This document shows positions 11,974-23,612 of a stretch of DNA of 64,000 nt, piece after piece. The notes beneath the pieces were generated by a model. The model was not told where the DNA came from. It saw only the letters and a program-made list of their open reading frames with translations, and ran no database searches. Source of the stretch: Arion vulgaris (lineage: Eukaryota; Mollusca; Gastropoda; Stylommatophora; Arionidae); contig CM036759.1 of NCBI GenBank assembly GCA_020796225.1, positions 25,466,313-25,530,312 of the forward strand. The letters run 5' to 3'. Both the position numbers and the translations under genes were made by a program. Within the stretch, counting starts at the first letter, position 1. Every line of letters begins with the position of its first letter.

Positions 11974-12407
11974 TTGAGGACTGAACTGGAACTAGGCCAG
12001 GAAAAACAAAACTTAAGTAATTTTGTGATAGTCTCTCTGGTCAACATCTCAATCTCAGCGTTGAAGGTGGACGACTAAATACTGGATTCAGTAATTATGG
12101 AGAATACACATACTAAACAGAATGTGGCCAAGACTAATACTTGCCTATTTTCGATCTCTCAGTAAACAATACGTCTAGATCGATAGCTGGGTAATATATT
12201 TTGTGGAGTCCCAAATTCTTCACAACCAGACACTTGAAATCAATACAGCTTCGAATTCTCAATGGTATTCATACCTACGCCTGGTTAGCTCATCATAGTA
12301 GATTTATTGAACGCAGTCAGTAAGAAACGCCTTAGACAAGCTATATGGCACATACTCAACCATTTGTATTGTCCCGTGTACAGACCGTTTGTTGTTAGAT
12401 AGACACT

Positions 12408-13731
12408 CGCCCGTGTGGTCCCGGGGCCCGCAAGGTAAGCAAAGAATAGTACCACTGAGAGCTAGAAGGGCATGTCGTAAGAGGCGACTGATGTAGGACC
12501 TAGGGATGCTACCCTAGTAAATAAAAAGCGTCACAGAAATCAGATGTTCTGGCCTACTTGTAGGCGCTTAACTGGCACAACGTACAATCGCTCTTGGGGT
12601 CAGATTACATAAAATTACACAGAATGATTAAGTGAATTCAGGGCCCACAATTACTAAGTGAATATGGAATTCAGGGCCAACTATTAGACAATATTAGAGC
12701 GCTATACCAAAATGCTCAAGCGTAGTACGAACAAGCGACGGCCTGACAGACGAATTTGAATTATCATCAGGAGTAAGGCAGGGATGTGTGCTTTCGCCTA
12801 TACTTTTCAATATTTACATAGACAGGATAACGCAAGAAACCAAGACAGATAACAACCTCGATAACAACTACAATTTAATAAACGAACTACTCTTTGCAGA
12901 TGATCAGAGTATAATTTACAACAACGAACACAAACTTCAACAACACATAAATGCCCTGCAAGCCACATGCGAAAAATATGACATGAAAATTAACACCTCC
13001 AAAACAGAAGTCATGACAATAAGCAGGTCAACAGGTCAACTAAATATACACGTGAATAATGTCAAAATACAACAGACTCCAGAATTCAAATATCTCGGGA
13101 GTATATTCACAGCAGATGGAAAGATGGACAGAGAAATCGAGACTAGATGCCAGAAGGCAAATGCAGTGACATACCAACTGTCACCACTATTAAAACATCC
13201 AAGCATTAACATGGCAGTCAAACGACAACTGATAAACTGCATATTTATTCCAACTCTCTGCTATCAGTGCCAAACATGACCCCTGACTAAGACACAAGAA
13301 AGAAAGATTACAACATGTGAAATGAGATGTCTACGAAAAGCTGTCAACGTTACAAGGCGAGATAGAGTGAGAAACGAGAATATCAGAAGCATCGTTGGTA
13401 CTATACCATGCATACAGTACATCGAGAAGCAAAGATTCAAGTGGTTCGGCCATTTAATGAGAATGGAACCACATTTACTACCATCACGTGCCTATAATAA
13501 TCGACACTCAGGGCGCAGAGCACGAGGCAGGCCAAGAACAAGATGGATAGATAACATTTCAGAGTCCCTGCGAAAGTATGGACTGACAACGTCAAGCGCA
13601 ACACACCTGGCACAAGATAGGAAACTAACTCTCCCCACGACGCTTCACGGCAAATGTGGTTAAGATAAGATAAGATAAGACACAGAATGATTGACAATTG
13701 GTCGATATGGAAAGTCGAAGAAGAAGAAGAA
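12408..13731 (+). mobile_element. SINE family A split by a LINE insertion
   Basis: The SINE head CGCCCGTGTGGTCCCGG begins at 12408 and the body runs to ACACAGAATGATT at 12617-12629. A LINE piece follows, and the same 13 bases recur at 13680-13692 before the SINE continues to its GAA tail near 13731. The 13-bp duplication marks the LINE insertion. Confidence 0.88.
12630..13679 (+). pseudogene. LINE ORF2 3' half (RT palm to C-terminus), 5'-truncated
   Basis: From about 12650 the frame gives LLDNIRALYQNA (with breaks), then SSGVRQGCVLSPILFNIYID, LLFADDQSIIYN (FADD catalytic motif) and FKYLGSIFTADGKMDREIE. The C-terminal part reads FKWFGHLMRMEPHLLPSR and ARGRPRTRWIDNISESLRKY. From 12788 to 13663 the frame is open except for one TGA (13277-13279) at a position where relatives typically have Trp. 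The 3' end is a short (TAAGA)n tail. The target duplication shows it landed in SINE A. The single stop suggests a fairly recent insertion. Confidence 0.88.
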
Positions 13732-13740
13732 GAAGATAGA

Positions 13741-13918
13741 CATTACTTTACTTTGAATCAGTGCAATCAGGTTTATAAACTTTACTTTGAATCAGTGCAA
13801 TCAGGTTTATAAACTTTACTTTGAATCAGTGCAATCAGGTTTATAAACTTTACTTTGAATCAGTGCAATCAGGTTTATAAACTTTACTTTGAATCAGCGC
13901 AATCAGGTTTATAAACAG
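13741..13918. repeat. 34-bp tandem array
   Basis: Five near-perfect copies of ACTTTGAATCAGTGCAATCA plus GGTTTATAAACTTT. It starts 10 bp after the GAA tail of a SINE A. Confidence 0.93.
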
Positions 13919-14041
13919 TACCAGATTTATTCTACAAAGTCGCTAGTGCTTCTTTGATCAACAAATAAACAGGGTACAGGTATTAAGAGCTTCCGAGTGC
14001 TTCTTTACACATTCTAATGATATTTTTACAGTTGTTAAATG

Positions 14042-14197
14042 CAGTGGCGGCTCGTGGTCATTTTTCTTGGTAGGACCAGACACAAATTCTCGGAAAAATC
14101 ATGTTTTTTTTAGCATTTATTATTCCGGGAAGTTATTTCCCCTTTCGATTATTAGTGGGGCGGGACCCCACTGGCCCTCAATGGCGAGCCGCCCCTG
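14042..14197 (+). mobile_element. hAT-type MITE copy 1
   Basis: This 156-bp element begins CAGTGGCGGCTCGTGG and ends CGAGCCGCCCCTG, an inverted repeat of about 13 bp. It is flanked by perfect 8-bp duplications GTTAAATG (14034-14041 and 14198-14205). CAG-initial TIRs with 8-bp target duplications are characteristic of the hAT superfamily. There is no coding capacity. Confidence 0.85.
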
Positions 14198-14292
14198 GTT
14201 AAATGTATGAATGAAAATCAGTATGTTTTACGAAGTCCTGCTACAGCTTTACCTATCTTCTTCTTTCTTCTTTCAATGTTTTCAGACATCGA

Positions 14293-14580
14293 CTTGTACA
14301 TTTCTAACGTAGTTAGTGGTCAACCAGAGTCTGTGTACATTTCTAACGTAGTTAGTGGTCAACCAGAGTCTGTGTACATTTCTAACGTAGTTAGTGGTCA
14401 ACCAGAGTCTGTGTACATTTCTAACGTAGTTAGTGGTCAACCAGAGTCTGTGTACATTTCTAACGTAGTTAGTGGTCAACCAGAGTATGTGTACATTTCT
14501 AACGTAGTTAGTGGTCAACCAGAGTCTGTGTACATTTCTAACGTAGTTAGTGGTCAACCAGAGTCTGTGTACATTTCCAT
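14293..14580. repeat. 39-bp tandem array, open in both directions
   Basis: Seven nearly perfect units; on + they read VYISNVVSGQPES, on - TTNYVRNVHRLWL. Both strands are open because 39 is a multiple of three and the unit lacks stops in those frames. An ATG-initiated frame from 14207 would run through it, but I see no evidence of a gene. Confidence 0.93.
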
Positions 14581-14648
14581 ATAGTTTGTCTTAGACTGAC
14601 ACGGGGGTTTGTCATGTGTGTTTTCTCTATTGTATGTTGGACACTTGG

Positions 14649-14904
14649 CGCCCGTGTGGTCCCGGGCACCGCAAGGAAAGCAAAGAATAGTACCACTGTT
14701 ACCTACAAGGCATGGTGTAAGAGGCGACTGATGTAGGATCTAGGGAAGCTACCCTAGTACTTAAAAAGCATCGCAAAAATCGTATGTGCTGGCCTACTTG
14801 TAGGCGCATAACTGGCACAAAGTAAATCGCTCTTAGGCTCAGATTAATACAAATCACACAGAGTGGTTAACAAGCGGTCGATATGCAGCATTCGAAGAAG
14901 AAGG
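14649..14904 (+). mobile_element. SINE family A copy
   Basis: Full-length copy starting CGCCCGTGTGGTCCCGGGCA and ending GCATTCGAAGAAGAAGG. It sits 70 bp after the 39-bp array. Confidence 0.85.
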
Positions 14905-14919
14905 ACACTCTTGAAGGAT

Positions 14920-15690
14920 GTGTGTCTCTTACCCTGCTGGAAGCACATATGCATATGTCAGCAGGGCTTATCTTGTTAAACAGATTACACATATTCCTTT
15001 GTTAAGTTAAAGAAATGTTGTATCTGTCACGTATTATAGCTCAAGAAGTTTTCACATGGACTATCCACGATCCTCTGTTTTATACGGCATTCAAAACCGT
15101 ATTTCAGTATTTCGCTATCGTCTATAAACAAAGTGTTATCAGGGCTCGGTTATTGTTTACTGAACTGACGTCACAGCACTCCGAGCAGGTGCTCAATCTC
15201 CCCCAACATATTTCGATAGGTATGCATACTGATGGTTCCTATGGCTCTCTGGTTAAACACACTTCTTTGTCTGCTCCTCAAGCAACCAGCTCTACTTGTG
15301 CAATACGTAATTCCAAACTCCCTAAAATGCTATATTGATTCAACGTCTATTTTAGTGACCTCATCCAACAACAAGTCGCCAAGAGACCGAAGAACATCCC
15401 ACTTATATATAGTTTCAGGGCGATATACTGCCACATGAAATCGAATCGGGTTCAATAACCTGACGAAAGGAAGCGAACCGTGGATAATAATTAGACAGTA
15501 AACTCTCGTGAGACCACATAAGAATGCTAAGACAGAATAAACGAGACAGAGAACGACGGACAGAGACAGTTTTGCACAGCTTAACTTAATGGCATGGAAA
15601 AATAACAACACACGAGCTGATAGCGAGTAATAAGGACAGACATTAATGAAGATCCATGATGGTTTACGCTATTCGACATGACATATGTTG
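14920..15690. other. Unassigned, possibly non-coding
   Basis: A 107-codon frame (15015-15338) has no recognisable domain or splice context; I do not call it a gene. Confidence 0.5.
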
Positions 15691-15699
15691 TTGATGATG

Positions 15700-15990
15700 A
15701 TTGTAACTAAACCAGGACTGTCTAGATTTTGGTCTCATATTGTTAGTAAACCAAGACAGTCGATTTTGGTCTCTTATTGTTATCAAGCTAAGGCAGTCTA
15801 GGTTTTGGTCTCATATTGTTATCAAACCAAGACAGTCTAGGTTTTGGTCTCATATTGTTATCAAGCCAAGGCAGTCTAGCTTTTGTTCTCATAGTGTTGC
15901 CAAGACAGTCTAGATTTTGGTCTAATATCGTTATCAAGCCAAGACAATGTGTACTTTTTTCATATTGTGACCAACCAATGACAGTCTACA
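15700..15990. repeat. Diverged ~39-bp repeats
   Basis: Six or seven loose copies of GTCTAGGTTTTGGTCTCATA plus TTGTTATCAAGCCAAG. Confidence 0.75.
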
Positions 15991-16113
15991 TTTATACATA
16001 ATTTTTGATAACATATTTACCCTGTGTGCCAGTAAGAACTTATTTCATAGAAGAATAAGTTCTTACTGGCACACAGGTAAATATGTTATCAAAAATTATG
16101 TAAAAATGTAGAC
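15984..16113. repeat. Long palindrome 1
   Basis: The arms run from GTCTACATTTATACATAATT inward to AGTAAGAACTTATT and pair with the right half, with very few mismatches. The loop is TCATAGAAG at 16045-16053. The hairpin is about 130 bp. Confidence 0.92.
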
Positions 16114-16115
16114 TA

Positions 16116-16391
16116 ATGTCTCTAACACTACAGAGATATCAACATGTTTGATCATCTCTGCAAGTGTTAACATATGATTATATATAAAATATATAACACA
16201 ACTATCATAATACCTAGTAGAATGCATGGGAGAGATGGACTTATTTCATAGAAGAATATGTCCATCTCTCCCCATGCATTCTACTAGGGTATTATGATAA
16301 GTTGTGTTATATATTTTATATATAATCATATGTTAACACTTGCAGAGATGATCAAAACATGTTGATACTCTCTGTAGGTGTTAGAGACATT
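16116..16391. repeat. Long palindrome 2
   Basis: A ~275-bp inverted repeat: the left arm begins ATGTCTCTAACACTACAGAG, the right arm ends GTGTTAGAGACAT. The loop is the same TCATAGAAG (16246-16254) and the surrounding ACTTATTTCATAGAAGAATA matches palindrome 1. Arms carry a few indels. Confidence 0.92.
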
Positions 16392-16439
16392 ATTGTCTTT
16401 CTTTCTTTTCTCCAATCCTGTTTTTGCATTACATCATCT

Positions 16440-16880
16440 GGGTAAGAAGAGATTTCTAGAACGAGCCCTTGTGTGCGCTTCATAAATAGTATCTATCGTC
16501 GCCTCTGTTATCTCTGAGGTCCACCTTTTGCGTGGTCGGCGTTTTGTTTTGTATCCATTGTATCGGAGCACTATTGCTCTTTGAGGTGGCACTGTCTGTT
16601 GGTAATCATTGTATCGGAGCACTATTGCTCTTTGAGGTGGCACTGTCTGTTGGTAATCTGCTTATGTGGCCGAACCATTTAATTTGTTGGTTCTTGATGA
16701 AGTTCTGTACTGATGTTGTACCCACTTTTTCCTGATGTCTTCATTTCTCAACCGGTCGGTTTTTGTTACCCCCAGCATTCTGCGTAGACATTTCATATCT
16801 GTTGTCGTGACTAGTTTTTCTTCTTCTATCATTTGACGTCAGCGTCCAGGTTTGGCACTGGTAGCATGATGTAGGGTGAA
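16440..16880 (-). pseudogene. LINE ORF2 C-terminal fragment with internal duplication
   Basis: Minus frames read ...TN-MVRPHKQITNRQCHLKE and then RRPRKRWTSEITEATIDTI. A 54-bp segment (VPPQRAIVLRYN in one frame) is duplicated in tandem at about 16560-16655. Related to the pieces at 27150, 39000 and 20005. Confidence 0.72.
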
Positions 16881-16889
16881 AGATTGTGT

Positions 16890-17380
16890 TGAACATAGCT
16901 ATTTTTGTGTTCATGGTGACATGTATGCATTTTTAAATTGGCGCAATTGGAGACATTATATATTTGTGATATCTACATTTTAAATTGTCACCAGTTTCAT
17001 CCAACTGATCACTGCACCGTATTACCCTTCTTCAGTTTATCTAGTATGTTGTTTGAAGTATTATGTTGAATTTACCTGGTTCTGTTATGTGTACATTGTA
17101 TTTTTTTGTCAGCCTGATTACACCGGTTGTAAAATGTACACCACTGAATTCTAGCACTAGAATTTCATCGTTCATTTAAACACTAACAAGCGGTACTTTA
17201 ACATTCACCTTTTTTCAGTTTTGGAAATAAAGTCTAGATCCGGTTGGGAGAATTCAGATAATCTTCGTGTATTTTTTATTCTGCTGAATAGTCGCTAATG
17301 TGTTCCTGATCCTGGCCATGCTATTGAGATCAGCGGAAGGAAATTCTTTCCGTCGAGCGACATTTGGGTTCGACTTTATT
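16890..17380. other. No gene seen
   Basis: AT-rich sequence between a LINE and SINE H; nothing recognised. Confidence 0.5.
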
Positions 17381-17383
17381 TAT

Positions 17384-17665
17384 TTATTGAGTACGTACTT
17401 TAACGTCTAAAAGGAGTCTCAAGTGAAGGATTGACTTCATTACACCATGTTCTCTATATGATTTGATCACTCTATGCAGAAATGACACACCACATGCAGA
17501 GAGTATTTCACAAAGAATGATCTGCGTAACGTCGACAATGATCTTAAGGGGTATTTGAGAAAAAATGCACTTACGAACAAAACGACGTGGTCCGGAGCCG
17601 AACCCACGACCGCTAGAACGCAACGCAAATTCCTCGCCACAGAGCCCCCGTGTTTTGTTGGATCA
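17384..17665 (-). mobile_element. SINE family H (tRNA-like head)
   Basis: On the minus strand, GGCTCTGTGGCGAGGAATTT and GTCGTGGGTTCGGCTCCGG look like A- and B-box regions. The body shares CTTTGTGAAATACTCTCTGC and GGTGTAATGAAGTCAATCCT with the piece at 35465. Confidence 0.6.
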
Positions 17666-18186
17666 CTTTTACTTATCTTTGTACCACATGTCAAAGTTGG
17701 TATCTATTCTGGATCTAACAGTTTATATATATATTTATATACACCTAATGAAATATTATTATCTGGATCATAATATAAGTAGATATCAATGCGTACCATA
17801 GAATGGGGTATTCACAAAAGAAGCGGAAGTTACTACTCAGTTACGGAGTAATCCGGCATTCATAGTTACACTTGACAAGAATAATAGCCGCTCTTAGTAT
17901 ACGCTGTATACACACGGGTTATGTACACACAGACACAAATGAAAAAACTCACTGACTGAACAAAATGGCCCACATATCTACTTGTGACTGCTGTTGTTTG
18001 TATTTTTCACATTTGCCGGTTTATAGGACTCATGTGATAATACAAAAGCATAATTGTACAGCTTCGAGCCTTATTTCAGCATTTTAATATTTTATCTTTA
18101 GGAGAATTGACATTGAACACAATATTTAGCCGAAATAGTTTGGGAAATTTGTTGAATTCAAACTTCTAGCAAGACAAATCTTGTTC

Positions 18187-18443
18187 CGCCCGAGTGACTA
18201 CCGGGCCCACATTTGGGGTGTAGAGAATAGAACCACTGTTGCCTGCCATGCATGTCGTAAGAGGCGTCTAAGGAGGTTTGGCTGAAATCTGATGCACATG
18301 TCCTAAACGTGTAGAAAGCTATGCGTTTAGGGGCCTGCCAAACCAATGTGCAACGTATACACGTTCTTGGCAAAGATCAAACATATCACAAAGAGTGATT
18401 AAAATTGGTCGTAAAGAACGAAGGCAAAGAAGAAGAAGAAGAT
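18187..18443 (+). mobile_element. SINE family B copy
   Basis: Full-length copy with head CGCCCGAGTGACTACCGGGC and a GAA tail ending near 18443. Confidence 0.87.
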
Positions 18444-20004
18444 CTTGTTCTAGAATCCACAGGGAAATAATAAAAACAAACCAAAAAAAAAAAACCACAA
18501 GAACAACAACAAAACAACTCAAAGAAAAGGGACGTAAAACAGATATTGTGATTAGATGGAAAACATGAAAATATTTGGAAAGGATGTCACAGGACAGAAA
18601 CGAATGACGAATGTTTGTTGAAGACATGTGCTCCAGAGGAAGCTGAAAGATTTGTTATTATTATAAACGTGTTACTTCAAGTTTGTTGGGAAAGACCTCG
18701 GTATCTGCCTTGAGTGTTATGACGTCAGTTCAGTAACCAATAACTTCAAACGTGTCACGTCAAAGTCCACTTTTAGGAAACCAGACGGTACACTACAGAC
18801 AACTGTAGTGAACGATTAACCACTTCAGATCAAAGGACATCTGAACAGTCTGAAATGAAAGATATAGACAGTCAAGATCATGGACAGTGGCTGGACAGCA
18901 CAGACTAGCCTGGCTAACGAAATAAGAATCAACATAACCTCCATGGTGGTCAGACATGCTGAGGATCTAGTAATTTTTGCTGGAAGTAATTACATCTTTA
19001 TCTTAGTTCGTTCCGAGATAGGAAAAGAGCGGCTAATAAAACCTCATTTTAAAAAAATCGCCATGTCCGGAGTGCTATGATGATAGTCCTCATATAACTG
19101 ATAAGTTAGTTAATTTCATTTCCTTTACGGGACTGCTAATCAACTCCAGCTTTTTAACGCTGTTTGTGATTTTGTAGGGCATTATTGCGTTCAGTAGTTT
19201 GCCATTGCTTTCTGAACGGGTGGTGTCATCGTCCTTTTGTAAAATCCACGCGAAACAATTTGCAACCAAACTGTCCGCAGCGTGATTCGAACTCAGAACG
19301 TCGGGGTTAATAGACCGAGTCACTATCCCCTAAGCCACAGACGCCACCATATAATTGATAACAGGAACATATTACCTTAGGGACTCATCCTTCGTATTTG
19401 ATTTTGTGATTCTACTCCAAAAGCCTTTCCCATGAATGTATATAACAGCTAGATAGCTGAGATTTGAAATCAGAGTTTATCTTCTATTACATGCGTTACA
19501 TATCAAGCTTGATTAGCCCCAACTGCTCAAATCTATTAGTTTTCTGACGTCAGTTATTTGCCATTAGCACATTCTGACTGTTAAAAACAATTCCGCATCG
19601 AGAAGACCATAAGCTGAGCTTGGCTGTCAGAGAAGATAAGAGGCACACGTGTTGGGAGAACTTTATAGGCAGTGAGAGCTTATCTTCACTGCCACTCTCG
19701 GCTTGACCAGCCAGCCATTTGAAAAGAAAGAAAAAACACTTCATAGGCCTGGTATTAACGGGGACATAATTAATGTGAACTCAACTTATAGATTGTTACA
19801 GTGAATAAACTCCCCTGATCGCTCTAAGCCCTTCCAATGCTCATATATCTTTGTCTGTCAAGCCAGGACACTGTTTTATTTCAACAGAGAATTGGCACAT
19901 TTTGCTATTTAAAAACACATGATTGTTTCAAATCCGTAGCAAACTAGAAGGAATACAATTTCTCAGAAATTCTAGTTCATCTCTTCTTTCTTTCTCTAAT
20001 TCTG
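18444..20004. other. No gene seen outside SINE D
   Basis: Contains SINE D at 19118-19350; remaining sequence unrecognised. Confidence 0.5.
19118..19350 (-). mobile_element. SINE family D copy
   Basis: Minus strand; B-box-like GAGTTCGAATCACGCTGCGG at about 19280 and head GGCGTCTGTGGCTTAGGGGA at 19350. Confidence 0.85.
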
Positions 20005-20180
20005 TTTGGCATCACAACGCCAGGATAAGAAGAGATTTACAGAACGGGCTTTTTGTGTGCGCTTTATAAATAGTGTTTTTCACAGCCTCTGTTATTTCTG
20101 AGGTCCAAATTTTGTGTTGAAGGCCTTTTGCTTTGTATCCACTGTATTGGAGTATCATTACTCTTTCTAGTTCATAGACT
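20005..20180 (-). pseudogene. LINE 3'-terminal fragment
   Basis: Close relative of the end of the 16440 fragment: CAGGATAAGAAGAGATTTAC and TCTGTTATTTCTGAGGTCCA are shared. Confidence 0.65.
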
Positions 20181-20474
20181 TTTGAAAATACAAACGTCTA
20201 TTGTGTGCAAATGTGGTGGTGTTAAAATAGAATTAGGAAATGGTTACGAAGACATTCGATATAGGAGTGAAGAAAAACTTGCATGACCGCTTCAAACATT
20301 ACCAATTTGTGGCAAACTCTATCAATGGAGATATGGTTAACCTTAGTCGAAGAATTCATTTCTTTGAAGATATTTCTTTGTCGGGCACATCACACGACAT
20401 GAATCTCACGACCTACTCTATAAATATAATAGTCGATAAATATAGTAGGTCGTCCATGAGTGCCTAGAGAAAAT

Positions 20475-20662
20475 AATTTTGGAAGGAATGGTGCTTCGAA
20501 GAAGAACGAGAGGAAGACCTAGAAGACGGTGGGTGCAGGATGTCATCTGAGAATGACTGCTGCTGACGCTGACCAACTTGCACAAAACAGATAGTTTTTT
20601 CAGTACTGCTGTCATGGAAGCCAAGTTCCGGAAGGAACAAGCTACTTGATGATGATGATGAA
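20475..20662 (+). pseudogene. LINE ORF2 C-terminal end with GATGAT tail
   Basis: Frames give RGRPRRRWVQDV, MTAADADQLAQNR and CHGSQVPEGTSYL and end in TGATGATGATGATGAAG. This is a typical non-LTR 3' end. The 14/15-bp array starts 30 bp later. Confidence 0.75.
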
Positions 20663-20689
20663 GGTATTCAAACTGATGCATGAAAAATA

Positions 20690-21735
20690 TGACGAATGTA
20701 TAAGTGACGAATGATAAGTGACGAATGTATAAGTGACAATGTATAAGTGACAATGTATAAGTGACAATGTATGAGTGACGAATGTATAAGTGACGAATGT
20801 ATGAGTGACGAATGTATAAGTGACAATGTATAAGTGACAATGTATAAGTGACAATATATAAGTGACAATGTATAAGTGACAATGTATAAGTGACGATGTA
20901 TAAGTGACGAATGTATGAGTGGCGAATGTAAAAATATGACAATGTATGAGTGACGAATGTATAAGTGACAATGTATGGGTGACGAATGTATGAGTGACAA
21001 TGTATGAGTGACGAATGTATGAGTGACGAATGTATAAGTGACAATGTAAAAATATGACAATGTATGAGTGACGAATGTATAAGTGACAATGTATGGGTGA
21101 CGAATGTATAAGTGACAATGTATAAGTGACAATGTATAAGTGACAATGTATAAGTGACGAATGTATAAGTGACAATGTATAAGTGACAATGTATAAGTGA
21201 CAATGTATAAGTGACGAATGTATGAGTGACGAATGTATAAGTGACAATGTAAAAATATGACAATGTATGAGTGACAATGTATAAGTGACGAATGTATAAG
21301 TGACAATGTATGAGTGATAATGTATAAGTGACGAATGTATAAGTGACAATGTATAAGTGACAATGTATAAGTGACAATGGATAAGTGACAATGCATAAGT
21401 GACAATGCATCAGTGACAATGCATGAGTGACAATGCATGAGTGACAATGTATGAGTGACAATGTATGAGTGACGATGTATAAGTGACGATGTATAAGTGA
21501 CGATGTATAAGTGACGAATGTATAAGTGACGAATGTATAAGTGACGAATGTATAAGTGACAATGTATGAGTGACGAATGTATGAGTGACAATGTATGAGT
21601 GACGAATGTATGAGTGACGAATGTATAAGTGACAATGTATTAGTGACAATGTATAAGTGACAATGTATAAGTGACAATGTATAAGTGACAATGTATGAGT
21701 GACAATGTATAAGCGACGAATGTATAAGTGAAACG
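20690..21735. repeat. 14/15-bp minisatellite
   Basis: About 70 units of TGTATAAGTGACAA or TGTATAAGTGACGAA with substitutions. Long minus-strand frames here (up to 419 codons, Ser/His/Leu/Ile-rich) arise from the repeat and are not genes. Confidence 0.95.
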
Positions 21736-21909
21736 AATAATTATTTGAATGTCACCAAGTTTATGTTGTTTACTCAAATCATCAAAACGATTAGAGTCTA
21801 GACAATTTTTTGCTGTTGCTGATAAATAATTGCTTAAATAATAATTTGATTATTTCTAACTGTGTTTGATTACTTAAACTTACTTACATTACTGTGTGCA
21901 TTAAGAAAC

Positions 21910-22120
21910 GAGATAGATAGTCCAGTGGTTAGTGTACTTGCTTTGTAGACGCGTGATCCTAGGTTCGAAACCGCAACTGCTCTCAGGTCGTCCTAGCCTT
22001 AATTGTGTATCAGAAAAGCACTGGGAAGTAAAGGCGACCGGCGTGATGCTGACCATATCACTCATCGTGTGCCGATGGTCAATGAAAAATACGAGCTCAG
22101 CACCATATTCCTCAACATAA
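21910..22120 (+). mobile_element. SINE family E copy
   Basis: The best tRNA-like head in the window: TAGTCCAGTGGTTAGTGTAC (A box) and CCTAGGTTCGAAACCGC (B box), then the E body. It ends in an (AAT)n tract. Confidence 0.85.
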
Positions 22121-22149
22121 TAATAATAATAACAATAAAACCCATAACC

Positions 22150-22410
22150 GTTAGGGTCGTGGGGGTGTCACTGTGGAGACATCGGCACAAAAAGCACGCC
22201 ATAAGTCTCACTCTTCACTCTTCGAGCAAGTGTGGAGAAACTCTGTCCTGACCAGCTCTTGATGTTGTCAAACCATGTTTTTCTCTGTCCTCCTGTCCTT
22301 CTACCACTCTCGACTGTTCCCTGTAGGATAATCTTGGAGAGTGAACCATATCTTATCACATGCCCGAACCACGCAAGTTTACGCCTTTTCACGATTGTCA
22401 ATATTCCCCA
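22150..22410 (-). pseudogene. LINE ORF2 C-terminal fragment
   Basis: Reads KRRKLAWFGHVIRYGSLSKI, GTVESGRRTGGQRKTWFDN and IKSWSGQSFSTLARRVKS, the W-F-G-H and R-Q-R-K-x-W-F-D-N-I signatures. It lies next to a SINE E. Confidence 0.8.
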
Positions 22411-22734
22411 ATATACCTCATGGTATGAAAAAGGGAACCTTTACTTTTCCGTTACTTTTTGTTATAAATTATACATGGGGAAAATAATGTTATGAATTGA
22501 GGAAACAAAAACAACCTTTGACTTGACATTTGATGTCGCATCGATATTGAGTAGGAATATATTTGCATGAGCTTGAATATTTCTCTGTTTTATCAACGGA
22601 AGCAATTTTTGCTTTCTGATTTCTAATACTGTTTTCCTAAAGCTATTTCGTTACGGTTTTGTGAGATCATTATAATGTCAGTACATTTAGTCACATATTT
22701 GCTATGTTAAAGCAGTGGGTCTCAACATTTTACT

Positions 22735-23515
22735 GCCATAACACATTACATTTGCTATGTAACATACATTATGAGACACATGTAGTGCACACCTGCTATG
22801 TAACATACATTATGAGACACATGTAGTGCACAGCTGCTATGTAACATACATTATGAGACACACGTAGTACACAGCTGCTATGTAACATACATTATGAGAC
22901 ACATGTAGTGCACAGCTGCTATGTAACATACATTATGAGACACATGTAGTGCACAGCTGCTATGTAACATACATTATGAGACAGCGTCATGCACAGCTGC
23001 TATTTAGCACACATAAGACAAACTTAGTGCACAGCTGTTATGTAACATACTTTGTGAGACAAATGTAGTGTACATCTGCTATGTAACATACGTTATAAGA
23101 CAAACGTCTTGCACAGCTGTTATGTAACATACGTTATAAGACAAACGTAGTTTACAGCTGTTATGTAACATACGTTATAAGACAACGTCGTGCACATCTG
23201 ATATGTAACATACGTTATAAGACAAACGTAGTTCACAGCTGCTATGTAACATACATTATAAGACAAACGTAGTTCACAGCTGTTATGTAACATACATTAT
23301 AAGACAAATGTAGTGCACATCTGTTATGTAACATACATTATAAGTGCACAGCTGTTATGTAACATACATTATAAGACAAACGTAGTGCACAGCTGCTATG
23401 TAACATACATTATGAGACAACCGTAGTTCACAGCTGTTATGTAACATACATTATAAGATAAACGTAGTGCACAGCTGCTATGTAACATACATTATGAGAC
23501 AAACGTAGATCACAA
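22735..23515. repeat. 41-bp tandem array
   Basis: About 19 copies of CTATGTAACATACATTATGA plus GACACATGTAGTGCACAGCTG. Left copies are nearly identical, right ones more diverged. Confidence 0.93.
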
Positions 23516-23517
23516 CA

Positions 23518-23612
23518 CATCATCATCAAGGTGCGTATCCTTTATAGGACGTTGCTCTCTTTGTAACGCATCTGAAATTCACTCTGTCTCTAGCCAGTTC
23601 ACCCTCTTTACA
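23518..23612 (-). mobile_element. LINE/SINE 3'-end fragment with CATCATCATC tail
   Basis: Second copy of the fragment at 3752. It directly abuts the end of the 41-bp array. Confidence 0.6.

Noticed and set aside
14207..14584. Secreted repeat-protein gene
   Set aside because: A hydrophobic stretch precedes the repeats, but there is no splice or promoter context; kept only as a low-interest finding.
15015..15338. 107-codon ORF
   Set aside because: No domain, no splice sites, no repeat match; not distinguishable from chance.
20418..21677. Long minus-strand ORFs of up to 419 codons
   Set aside because: They arise from the 14/15-bp minisatellite; all three minus frames are open, and the protein is a monotonous Ser/His/Ile/Thr repeat.
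21910..21985. tRNA gene
   Set aside because: The A and B boxes are good, but no cloverleaf closes and the same head recurs as part of SINE E.
22735..23515. Possible CRISPR or regulatory repeat array
   Set aside because: The whole 41-bp unit is conserved, so it is an ordinary tandem array.
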